From Solimonas sp964507195 (GTDB lineage: Bacteria > Pseudomonadota > Gammaproteobacteria > Nevskiales > Nevskiaceae): DNA of 5,327 nucleotides. The stretch is taken from the NCBI GenBank assembly GCA_964507195.1, contig CAZDPA010000225.1, forward strand, positions 1 through 5,327, given 5' to 3'. The position numbers were made by a program, and so were the translations under genes. The notes under the pieces are model-generated. The model did no database searches, had not been told where the DNA came from, and saw nothing but the letters and a program-made list of their open reading frames with translations. Shown here one piece after another: positions 1-5,300 of the stretch; position 1 is the first letter of the stretch; each line of letters opens with the position of its first letter.

Positions 1-290
1 GGCTCGATCTCGTTCCTGTACAGCTCGGACTGGAACTCGTCCGGCGTCAGGATCATCACGAGGTCGGCCCAGGCGCAGGCATCCGCCACGCTCTTGACCT
101 TGAGACCACCGGCCTCGACCTTCTTGGCGGTCGCGGAACCCGGACGCAGCGCCACGACGACGTCGACGCCGCTGTCCTTGAGGTTCAGCGCATGGGCATG
201 GCCCTGCGAACCGTAACCGACGATCGCAACCTTCTTCGACTGAATGATCGAAAGGTCGGCGTCCTTGTCGTAGTAGACGTTGATACTCAC
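1..290 (-). CDS. ilvC: Ketol-acid reductoisomerase, N-terminal part (cut by window edge)
   Basis: Second common enzyme of branched-chain amino acid synthesis. It isomerises and reduces acetolactate or acetohydroxybutyrate with NADPH and Mg2+ in the cytoplasm. About 96 residues are visible. The protein opens with MSINVYYDKDADLSIIQSKK and continues with the Rossmann dinucleotide motif VGYGSQGHAHALNLKDSG at about residues 24-41. The LRPGS segment at about 48-52 lies where the cofactor phosphate is normally bound, followed by ADLVMILTPDE. All of this matches the IlvC N-terminal domain. The C-terminal knotted helical domain with the metal ligands lies outside the window. The start is a GTG at 288-290, chosen because the family sequence begins there and a GGAG lies 9 nt upstream. 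It is downstream of ilvN on the same strand with a 63-nt gap, so the two are probably cotranscribed. Identity is secure; only completeness is unknown. Confidence 0.95.
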   Translation of the reverse strand, partial: MSINVYYDKDADLSIIQSKKVAIVGYGSQGHAHALNLKDSGVDVVVALRPGSATAKKVEAGGLKVKSVADACAWADLVMILTPDEFQSELYRNEIE

Positions 291-299
291 TTCGTGAAA

Positions 300-303
300 C
301 TCC
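300..303 (-). promoter_or_regulatory. Ribosome binding site of ilvC (GGAG)
   Basis: On the minus strand a GGAG lies 9 nt before a GTG codon. It supports the GTG start, for which no ATG alternative fits the conserved IlvC N-terminus. It also shows that the internal gene of this operon has a clear Shine-Dalgarno sequence, unlike the promoter-proximal genes in the window. Confidence 0.6.
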
Positions 304-353
304 AGGTCAGCGGGGCCGCTCAAGCGACGGGGTCAAACAGATACAAACATTCT

Positions 354-860
354 TCAGGCCACTTCGGGCACTTCGAGCGCGGCATGACCGCGTTGCATGG
401 CCGCCACGCCGGAACGAACCAGCTCCAGCACCTTGGCAACCTTGCTGATGTCGGCGACGAATGCATCCACTTCCGGCCCGGTACCGGCGAGCTGGATCAT
501 GCGCGTGCTGTCGGTTTCGTCGAGAATCGCCGCGCGATGATGGCGCGCGATCTCGATCACCTGACGTGCCCCTTCGGCGTCGACTTCGAGCTTGATCATC
601 AGCAGCTCGCACTCAAGGTGGTCGGTACTCGACAGATCGACGATTTCGACAATGTCGATCAGCTTGCGGGTCTGCTTGATGATCTGGTCGATCACCGCGT
701 CCGACCCGCTCGTCACCAGGGTCAGTCGCGAAACCGCAGCGTCATGGGTCGGGGCGACCGACAGCGAATCGATGTTGTAGCCGCGCGACGAAAACATGCC
801 GGCAACCCGCGCCAGCGCACCGGCCTCGTTCTGCAGCAGGATGGAGATGATGTGACGCAT
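354..860 (-). CDS. ilvN: Acetolactate synthase small (regulatory) subunit
   Basis: Regulatory subunit of acetohydroxyacid synthase; it binds the catalytic subunit, raises its activity and confers feedback inhibition by valine. The product has 168 residues, close to the 163 of E. coli IlvH and much longer than the 96 of E. coli IlvN, so it is the two-domain type and could equally be called ilvH. Residues 1 to about 75 form an ACT domain (RHIISILLQNEAGALARVAG, then SSRGYNIDSLSVAPTHDAAVSRLT). The rest is the usual C-terminal domain, including RMIQLAGTGPEVDAF and a late LVRSGVAAMQRG. Asn11, Gly14 and Asn29, which correspond to valine-site residues known from E. coli IlvH resistance mutants, are all present, so valine sensitivity is expected. 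The ATG at 858-860 starts exactly at the family N-terminus but has no clear Shine-Dalgarno. It leads an apparent ilvN-ilvC operon and diverges from ilvB. Confidence 0.95.
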   Translation of the reverse strand: MRHIISILLQNEAGALARVAGMFSSRGYNIDSLSVAPTHDAAVSRLTLVTSGSDAVIDQIIKQTRKLIDIVEIVDLSSTDHLECELLMIKLEVDAEGARQVIEIARHHRAAILDETDSTRMIQLAGTGPEVDAFVADISKVAKVLELVRSGVAAMQRGHAALEVPEVA

Positions 861-901
861 AGGACGCGTGCGGACGAGCGGAATAGCCTCTAGGGGCGCG
901 C

Positions 902-930
902 AACATAGCTTTGCTGCGCCGCAAAATCAA
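902..930 (-). promoter_or_regulatory. Sigma-70-like promoter for ilvN-ilvC
   Basis: On the minus strand, TTGATT (925-930) and TATGTT (902-907) are separated by exactly 17 bp, a good match to the -35/-10 consensus. The expected start point is near 895, giving a leader of about 35 nt before the ilvN ATG. That is too short for a leader-peptide attenuator. The spacer is filled by one of the two TTTGC-N6-GCAAA blocks, so a protein bound there would directly affect RNA polymerase. Confidence 0.6.
908..928. repeat. Operator-like block, copy 1 (TTTGC-N6-GCAAA) in the ilvN promoter
   Basis: A 21-bp block with outer parts GCTTTGC and GCAAAATC around a 6-bp centre TGCGCC. It contains a perfect 5-bp inverted repeat, TTTGC/GCAAA. 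The same block recurs at 1084-1104 with 18 of 21 positions identical and both outer parts unchanged. This copy occupies the spacer between the -35 and -10 hexamers of the ilvN promoter. A dimeric transcription factor site is the natural reading. The factor cannot be named from the sequence; a LysR-type protein such as IlvY, which controls ilvC in E. coli, is only one possibility. Confidence 0.5.
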
Positions 931-973
931 TGATTAAGGCGGGCCCGGAGGCTGATTTTCCCGTCTGCAGCAC

Positions 974-989
974 CCGGTCACGCGACCGG
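974..989. repeat. Inverted repeat CCGGTC-ACGC-GACCGG in the ilvN/ilvB divergent region
   Basis: A perfect 6-bp inverted repeat with a 4-nt centre lies between the two operator-like blocks, away from either promoter core. As RNA it would form a short tetraloop hairpin. As DNA it could be a protein site. No U-tract follows on either strand, so it is not a convincing terminator. Confidence 0.3.
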
Positions 990-1012
990 CAATCGGGCCT
1001 TTGCATGGGGCA

Positions 1013-1035
1013 CCGTGCCATTGGGTCTGGCACGG
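1013..1035. repeat. Inverted repeat CCGTGCCA-N7-TGGCACGG upstream of ilvB
   Basis: A perfect 8-bp inverted repeat with a 7-nt centre (TTGGGTC) sits about 50 bp upstream of the ilvB -35 region. The position suits an upstream activator or repressor site, and the TGGCAC half-sites gave a passing resemblance to sigma-54 elements that does not hold up. There is no U-tract on either strand. Its function is unknown. Confidence 0.35.
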
Positions 1036-1083
1036 CAGGATGACGAGCCCGCAGCCGCCTGCCGCTCAAGCTGCCCTTGCCGT

Positions 1084-1104
1084 GCTTTGCCGCACTGCAA
1101 AATC
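1084..1104. repeat. Operator-like block, copy 2 (TTTGC-N6-GCAAA) in the ilvB promoter
   Basis: Second copy of the 21-bp block at 908-928, in the same orientation on the plus strand, with centre CGCACT. It overlaps the candidate -35 (1087-1092) and most of the spacer of the ilvB promoter. Centre-to-centre distance between the copies is 176 bp, about 17 helical turns, compatible with looping but not proof of it. Isolated TTTGC half-sites also occur at 1000-1004 and 1132-1136. Confidence 0.5.
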
Positions 1105-1114
1105 GGGCTAACAT
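1087..1114 (+). promoter_or_regulatory. Candidate sigma-70-like promoter for ilvB
   Basis: TTGCCG (1087-1092) and TAACAT (1109-1114) are separated by 16 bp. The expected start point near 1121 leaves a leader of about 25 nt before the ilvB ATG, with no room for a leader peptide and attenuator. The -10 is preceded by GC and followed by CGCGCC, a context much like the -10 regions of ilvN and the downstream isomerase gene. Confidence 0.45.
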
Positions 1115-1144
1115 CGCGCCCCCTAAAGCTTTTTGCGGCTCCCC

Positions 1145-2974
1145 ATGACCGCCGCCAAAACCTCCGCGCATCCCCTTTCCGGCAAGACCCTGACGGGCGC
1201 GGAAATGGTCGTCCAGATCCTGGCCGACGAAGGCGCGGACGTCGTATTTGGCTATTCGGGCGGCGCGATCCTGCCGACCTACGACGCGATCTTCCGCTTC
1301 AACGCCGCCAACAAGGAGCGCATGCCGCTGATCGTGCCGGCCAACGAGCAGTCGGCCGGTTTCATGGCGGCTGGTTATGCGCGCGCTTCCGGCAAGGTCG
1401 GCGTCTGCATGGTGACCAGTGGCCCGGGCGCGACGAACACCGTCACGCCGGTGCGCGACTGTCTCGCCGACTCGATCCCGATCGTCGTCATCTGCGGCCA
1501 GGTCGCCACCGCCGCGGTCGGCTCCGACGCGTTCCAGGAAGCACCGATCAGCTCGATCATGGGCGCCGCCGCCAAGCATGTGTTTCTGGTCACCGACGCG
1601 AGCCAGCTCGAAGCAACGGTGCGCACCGCCTTCGAAATCGCCCGGACCGGCCGCCCCGGACCGGTGGTCGTCGACATTCCCAAGGACGTGCAGAACTGGA
1701 CCGGCACTTTCTCCGGCAGCAGCGTGCTGCCGATCCCCGGCTACCGCGCGCGCATCAATGCCCTGCGCGACAACCGGATCAGTGCCGACAGCGTCGCGCG
1801 CTTCCAAGCCATTCTCAGCCAGGCCAAGCGGCCGCTGATCTACGCTGGCGGCGGTGCCGTCAACGGCGAGGCCTCGGCGGCGCTGCGCGAGTTTGCCGCG
1901 GCCTACGGCATTCCGGTGACGACGACGCTGATGGGCATCGGCGCCGCCGATACGACCGACCCCCTGTGCCTGCAGATGCTCGGCATGCACGGCACCGCGT
2001 TCGCGAACTACGCGACCGATGATTGCGACTTCCTGATCGCGGTCGGCGCGCGCTTCGACGACCGCGTTGCCGGCCTGCCTGCGAAATTCGCACGCAGCGC
2101 GAAGTGGATCGCCCATCTCGACATCGATCCATCCGAGATCGGCAAGGTCAAGCAGGTGCAATGGCATCACGTCGGCGAACTGGTGCCGACGATCAAGGCC
2201 CTGCACGCTCACGCCAAGGCGCAGAAATTCGCGCCCGACTACAGCGCATGGCACTCGCACATCGCGGATCTCAAGAAGACCCATGCGATGAACTACGAGC
2301 GCGGCGGCACGTATATTCAGCCGCATGCGGTGATCGAAGAAATCAACAAGCTCACGAAGGGTGAAGCGGTGGTCTCGACCGGCGTCGGCCAGCACCAGAT
2401 GTGGGCCGCGCAGTATTTCGACTTCAAGCAGCCGCGTCTGTGGCTGACCTCGGGCTCGATGGGCACGATGGGCTTCGGCCTGCCGGCCGCGATCGGCGCG
2501 CAGTTTGCCCGCAAGGACAAGATCGTCATCGACATCGACGGCGATGCCAGCATCCGCATGAATCTCGGCGAGCTCGAAACCGTGACGACCTACAACCTGC
2601 CGGTGAAGGTCGTTGTGCTGAACAACTTCGGCGACGGCATGGTCAAGCAGTGGCAGCGCCTGTTCTTCGATTCGCGTTATGCCGGCTCCGACAAGAGCCT
2701 GCACCAGAAGGACTTCGTCAAGGCCGCCGAAGCCGACGGCTATCGTTTCGCGCGTCGCGTCGCGAAGAAGGAAGAGCTGGCGGCGGTCGTCAAGGAATTC
2801 ATCGAGTTCAAGGGCCCGGCGTTCCTTGAGGTCATCATCGATCCGATGGCCTCGGTCTACCCGATGGTCGGCCCCGGCATGTCCTACGAGCAGATGATCA
2901 CCGGCGAGTGGATCGCGTCGCGTGGCGCCGTCGAGCCGGTCAAGATCGACCCGTCGGCAACCCAGGCCTTCTGA
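1145..2974 (+). CDS. ilvB: Acetolactate synthase large (catalytic) subunit
   Basis: ThDP-, Mg2+- and FAD-dependent enzyme joining two pyruvates to acetolactate, or pyruvate and 2-ketobutyrate to acetohydroxybutyrate. It has 609 residues, near the family's usual 550-600. The N-terminal ThDP domain (about 15-180) carries the catalytic Glu68 in PANEQSAGF and TSGPGATN at 91-98. The central FAD domain contains GARFDDRVAG at 301-310. The C-terminal ThDP domain has TSGSMGTMGFGLPAAIGAQ and the metal/ThDP motif GDAS (466-469) to NN (493-494). Met499 and Trp503 in GMVKQWQ match the known substrate-specificity residues. The ATG at 1145 is preferred over an in-frame TTG at 1133, which only adds MRLP. There is no obvious Shine-Dalgarno. 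Oddities are GDA for the usual GDG, and NNFGDGMV where most proteobacterial enzymes have NNQYLGMV. Its partner ilvN is on the opposite strand. Confidence 0.95.
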   Translation: MTAAKTSAHPLSGKTLTGAEMVVQILADEGADVVFGYSGGAILPTYDAIFRFNAANKERMPLIVPANEQSAGFMAAGYARASGKVGVCMVTSGPGATNTVTPVRDCLADSIPIVVICGQVATAAVGSDAFQEAPISSIMGAAAKHVFLVTDASQLEATVRTAFEIARTGRPGPVVVDIPKDVQNWTGTFSGSSVLPIPGYRARINALRDNRISADSVARFQAILSQAKRPLIYAGGGAVNGEASAALREFAAAYGIPVTTTLMGIGAADTTDPLCLQMLGMHGTAFANYATDDCDFLIAVGARFDDRVAGLPAKFARSAKWIAHLDIDPSEIGKVKQVQWHHVGELVPTIKALHAHAKAQKFAPDYSAWHSHIADLKKTHAMNYERGGTYIQPHAVIEEINKLTKGEAVVSTGVGQHQMWAAQYFDFKQPRLWLTSGSMGTMGFGLPAAIGAQFARKDKIVIDIDGDASIRMNLGELETVTTYNLPVKVVVLNNFGDGMVKQWQRLFFDSRYAGSDKSLHQKDFVKAAEADGYRFARRVAKKEELAAVVKEFIEFKGPAFLEVIIDPMASVYPMVGPGMSYEQMITGEWIASRGAVEPVKIDPSATQAF

Positions 2975-2979
2975 TCGTC

Positions 2980-3007
2980 CGGTCCCGGGCCGCAACGCCC
3001 GGGACCG
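2980..3007 (+). terminator. GC-rich hairpin after ilvB, probable terminator
   Basis: Starting 5 nt after the ilvB stop, GGTCCCGGGC and GCCCGGGACC form a perfect 10-bp stem (11 bp counting the outer C-G pair) with the loop CGCAAC. No run of T follows, so it is not a textbook intrinsic terminator. Such U-poor hairpins are common at gene ends in GC-rich bacteria, where they may act with Rho or protect the 3' end. It separates ilvB from the isomerase gene. Confidence 0.6.
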
Positions 3008-3063
3008 ATCTGCCGCTCGTCCGCGACGGCCGCCGGGCTCGACGCAGCCTGTGCGCGAACCGC

Positions 3064-3069
3064 TAGAAT
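3064..3069 (+). promoter_or_regulatory. Candidate -10 element for the isomerase-tetR operon
   Basis: TAGAAT within CGCTAGAATCGATCC resembles the -10 region of ilvB. The -35 is weak; TCGACG at 3039-3044 is the best I can offer, with a long 19-bp spacer. Start point would be near 3076, giving a leader of about 56 nt. Small dyads cluster here, TCGA-TCC-TCGA (3069-3079) and GAAATTTC (3078-3085), and could be part of an operator, for example for the TetR protein encoded downstream. The rest of the 157-bp gap holds only the hairpin after ilvB. Confidence 0.35.
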
Positions 3070-3131
3070 CGATCCTCGAAATTTCTGGCCTGCATGGCCC
3101 TTCCCCGCCTTCCATCTGGATTTCCTGCGCG

Positions 3132-3905
3132 ATGAGCAACGAACTGGTATTGACCGAATTTGCCGACGGCGTGATGACGATCAGTCTCAACCGCCCGGAC
3201 AAGAAGAATGCGCTGTCGCAGGTGATGTATGTCGATCTCGCCGCCGCGATCGCCAAGGCTGAAACCGACAACAGCGTGCGCTGCGTGCTGCTCAAGGGCA
3301 CGGACGACTGCTTCTGCAGCGGCAATGACATCGGCGATTTCCTGAGCGCCCCGATCTCTGACGAAGACGCACCGGTGATCCGCTTCATGCTCGGCCTCGC
3401 CAATTGCTCCAAGCCGGTCGTCGTCGCGATGAATGGCCCGGCGATCGGCGTAGGTTCGACGCTGCTGATGCACGCCGACCTGGTCTACGCCGGCGCTTCG
3501 ACGCGCTTCCAGTTCCCGTTCGTCAACATCGGGATCTGCCCGGAGTTCGCGTCGACCTACCTGCTGCCGCGCATGATCGGCCACGTGCAGGCGGCTGAGC
3601 TGTTGCTGCTCGGCGAGCCGTTCACCGCCGAACAGGCGCTCAACGCACGCCTGATCAATGCCGTGCTGCCGGATGGCGAAGTGCTCGCCCATGCACGCAA
3701 GCAGGCGCTCAAGCTCGCGCAGAAGCCGCCGGCGGCGCTGCGCACCTCGAAGATGCTGCTGAAGACCTGGCGCAAGGATTTCCTCCGCGAAGTGATCGTC
3801 AAGGAAGCCCAGCATTTCGGACCGATGCTGCACGAACCGGAAGCCAAGGAAGCGCTGACGGCGTTCATGGAAAAGCGCAAGCCGGATTTCTCGCGCTTCA
3901 ACTGA
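3132..3905 (+). CDS. Crotonase-fold protein, likely delta3-delta2-enoyl-CoA isomerase (ECI2-like)
   Basis: This 257-residue protein of the enoyl-CoA hydratase/isomerase superfamily probably moves the double bond of 3-enoyl-CoA to the 2 position so that unsaturated fatty acids can enter beta-oxidation. The oxyanion-hole segments are FCSGND (61-66) and NGPAIGVGST (101-110). Aligned by eye to rat mitochondrial hydratase, the two catalytic glutamates (Glu144 and Glu164) fall on Thr110 and Phe130, so ordinary hydratase activity is unlikely. The stretch VYAGASTRFQFPF followed by NIGICPEFAS resembles human ECI2, placing Glu138 where ECI2 enzymes have their acid-base residue. The C-terminal half (PPAALRTSK, late FMEKRKPDF) also fits that subgroup. 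The ATG at 3132 gives the normal family N-terminus; the open frame extends upstream without family similarity. The Shine-Dalgarno is weak. tetR follows after 19 nt. Family assignment is firm; isomerase rather than hydratase is inference. Confidence 0.85.
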   Translation: MSNELVLTEFADGVMTISLNRPDKKNALSQVMYVDLAAAIAKAETDNSVRCVLLKGTDDCFCSGNDIGDFLSAPISDEDAPVIRFMLGLANCSKPVVVAMNGPAIGVGSTLLMHADLVYAGASTRFQFPFVNIGICPEFASTYLLPRMIGHVQAAELLLLGEPFTAEQALNARLINAVLPDGEVLAHARKQALKLAQKPPAALRTSKMLLKTWRKDFLREVIVKEAQHFGPMLHEPEAKEALTAFMEKRKPDFSRFN

Positions 3906-3924
3906 TGTACCGGTCCGCACAGGG

Positions 3925-4575
3925 ATGAACAAGGAACCCGGCAAGCGGGAGCGAAACAAGGAAGCCAACCGCGCGGCGATCCTCGAAGCCGCGCGGCGCT
4001 GTTTCCTGGACCAGGGTTACGACAACGTCACGATCCGTGACGTGATCCGCCTGTCCGGCCTCGCCGCCGGCACGTTCTACAACTACTTTCCGGACAAGGA
4101 ATCACTGTTTCGCGCGCTGGTCGAAGCGCGCCTCGGCACCTTGCAGGAGCGTGTGCATCTGGCGCGCGCCCAGGCCACCGACATCCGCTCGTTCTTCTAT
4201 CAGTCCTACCTCTGCGCACTGCTTGAAGCGCGCGCCGATCCGGATTTCTTCGAGCTGATGTTCCGCAACGAAGCCGTCGTCCGTTCGTTCTACAACGACA
4301 ACCTGTTCGGCTTGCTGATGCATTCGCTGCAGGCCGACCTGCAGGACGCGATCGTCCGCGGACTGGTACCGGAACTCGATGTCGAAGCGCTGACCGCAAT
4401 CTCCTTTGGCGCCGGCTACGAGCTGACCCGCCTCGTTGCGCAGCAACCCGAACGCAAGGTCGAGGACACTGCCTCCTTCGTGACCCAGCTGCTGCTGCGC
4501 GGCCTGCCGGAGATGACGGAGCGGCCGAAGCTGATCCGCCTCGGATCACGGCTACTCAAGGGCGCAGCGCGCTAA
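3925..4575 (+). CDS. TetR/AcrR-family transcriptional regulator
   Basis: Dimeric one-component regulator of 216 residues, a normal length for the family. Residues about 13-62 form the TetR DNA-binding domain: a first helix (ANRAAILEAARRCFLDQGYD) and the helix-turn-helix TIRDVIRLSGLAAGTFYNYF followed by PDKESLF, the classical signature. The C-terminal part, from about 65, is the helical ligand-binding and dimerisation region; its ligand cannot be read from sequence. The gene lies 19 nt after the enoyl-CoA isomerase gene on the same strand, so cotranscription is likely. Neighbours in acyl-CoA metabolism suggest an acyl-CoA or fatty acid effector, by context only. The ATG at 3925 is preceded immediately by AGGG, too close to be a good ribosome binding site, so translation may depend on coupling to the upstream gene. 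No other in-frame start fits better. Function beyond family is unknown. Confidence 0.9.
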   Translation: MNKEPGKRERNKEANRAAILEAARRCFLDQGYDNVTIRDVIRLSGLAAGTFYNYFPDKESLFRALVEARLGTLQERVHLARAQATDIRSFFYQSYLCALLEARADPDFFELMFRNEAVVRSFYNDNLFGLLMHSLQADLQDAIVRGLVPELDVEALTAISFGAGYELTRLVAQQPERKVEDTASFVTQLLLRGLPEMTERPKLIRLGSRLLKGAAR

Positions 4576-4581
4576 CAGGTC

Positions 4582-5148
4582 CTAGCTTCCTGACGACTGC
4601 TTCTTCGCGATCTCCTGCTCCTCCTGCAGGACCATGTCCAGCACCAGCTTCTGTCGCGCCTGCACTTCCCGACGCAACTCACGGCGCAGTTCCGCCCCGC
4701 GAAACCAGCGACGCTCTTCGCGATTTCGCGGCACGACCTGGGCAACTTCCACCGGCCTGCGCTGCTCGTCCATCGCCACCATCGTGAAGTAGCAGGTGTT
4801 GGTGTGGCGGGCGATGCGGTCACGGATGTTTTCCGCCGTGACCTTGATGCCGACTTCCAGCGACGTGCGGCCTACATAGTTGACTGCGGCGTAGAACGTC
4901 ACCAGATCGCCGACCTGGATCGGCTGCTTGAACATGACCTGATCCACCGACAGGGTCACGACATAGGTGCCGGCATAACGGCTGCCGCAGGCGTAGGCAA
5001 CCTGGTCGGCCAGCTTCAACAGGCTGCCCCCGTGAACATTGCCGGAGAAGTTCGCCATATCCGGCGTCATCAGCACGGTCATCGACAGAGTCCGGCCGGA
5101 ATCGTCGCCGACGTGGGAAAACGGGACCGCTGATTCGTTGGGGTTCAT
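4582..5148 (-). CDS. Acyl-CoA thioesterase, single hotdog domain
   Basis: Cytosolic thioesterase predicted to hydrolyse acyl-CoA to free acid and CoA, of the YciA/ACOT7-like hotdog family. It has 188 residues. The hotdog domain covers about 20-135. Its signature is NVHGGSLLKLADQVAYACGS at 37-56, with Asn37 and Asp48 as the likely catalytic pair around the HGG turn. Then come VDQVMFKQPIQVGDLVTFYA, the central strand region, and NTCYFTMVAMDE. The last 45 residues are highly charged (EERRWFRGAELRRELRREVQ and on) and probably helical, longer than in E. coli YciA. The open frame runs 44 codons further upstream, but that part has no family similarity and overlaps the likely promoter, so the ATG at 5146-5148 was chosen; it has no strong Shine-Dalgarno. 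It converges on tetR with 6 bp between stop codons and is divergent from the gene at 5301. Chain-length preference cannot be inferred. Confidence 0.9.
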   Translation of the reverse strand: MNPNESAVPFSHVGDDSGRTLSMTVLMTPDMANFSGNVHGGSLLKLADQVAYACGSRYAGTYVVTLSVDQVMFKQPIQVGDLVTFYAAVNYVGRTSLEVGIKVTAENIRDRIARHTNTCYFTMVAMDEQRRPVEVAQVVPRNREERRWFRGAELRRELRREVQARQKLVLDMVLQEEQEIAKKQSSGS

Positions 5149-5178
5149 TGCGATTTCATCGTGCCGGGTAAGCGCTCC

Positions 5179-5184
5179 AACATA
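5179..5184 (-). promoter_or_regulatory. Candidate -10 element for the thioesterase gene
   Basis: On the minus strand TATGTT, in the context GTATGTTGGAGCG, closely matches the ilvN -10 context CTATGTTGCGCG. It would place the start point near 5172, about 24 nt before the chosen ATG, which argues against the longer N-terminal reading. No good -35 is seen 16-18 bp upstream (TCACGG is the nearest), hence low confidence. Confidence 0.35.
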
Positions 5185-5290
5185 CTGTAAACCCGAGCCG
5201 GCCGTGACGGGGTTCACGTGCTTTCCCATGTCCGTCTTCGCTACCGCGGATGCAGTCAACCGGCGTACCATCAACGACAAAGAACGAACC

Positions 5291-5295
5291 GGAGG
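5291..5295 (+). promoter_or_regulatory. Ribosome binding site GGAGG of the gene at 5301
   Basis: A consensus Shine-Dalgarno GGAGG lies 5 nt before an ATG. It is the strongest in the window and the main reason for calling a gene at the very edge. A weak -10-like TACCAT lies upstream at 5266-5271, with no convincing -35. Confidence 0.6.
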
Positions 5296-5300
5296 CGCGC

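Noticed and set aside
309..320. Small inverted repeat AGCGG-GG-CCGCT between ilvN and ilvC
   Set aside because: The 2-nt loop is too tight, there is no T-run, and its place inside an apparent operon makes a terminator unlikely.
192..893. A 233-codon plus-strand frame covering ilvN and the start of ilvC
   Set aside because: It is the shadow of two well-supported minus-strand genes, with low-complexity composition and no family similarity.
1005..1045. Sigma-54 promoter suggested by TGGCAC on both strands
   Set aside because: The GC of the -12 element is not at the required spacing from GG on either strand.
1133..1144. TTG start extending IlvB by MRLP
   Set aside because: The ATG at 1145 is a better start codon, the extension carries no conserved residues, and no ribosome binding site favours the TTG.
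861..1144. Leader peptide and attenuator for the ilv genes
   Set aside because: The predicted leaders are only about 25-35 nt, and no short frame rich in Val, Leu or Ile codons followed by a terminator was seen.
890..3412. An uninterrupted 840-codon reading frame on the minus strand, antisense to ilvB and the start of the isomerase gene
   Set aside because: Its translation is arginine-, aspartate- and histidine-rich without any recognisable domain, and it lies opposite two clear genes. Long antisense frames are a usual by-product of GC-rich codon use.
3063..3968. A 301-codon minus-strand frame opposite the isomerase gene
   Set aside because: Composition is that of an antisense shadow, and the plus strand carries an unmistakable crotonase.
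5149..5280. 44-residue N-terminal extension of the thioesterase
   Set aside because: It lacks family similarity, covers a likely -10 element and gene-divergent promoter space, and the shorter form matches the usual hotdog thioesterase start.
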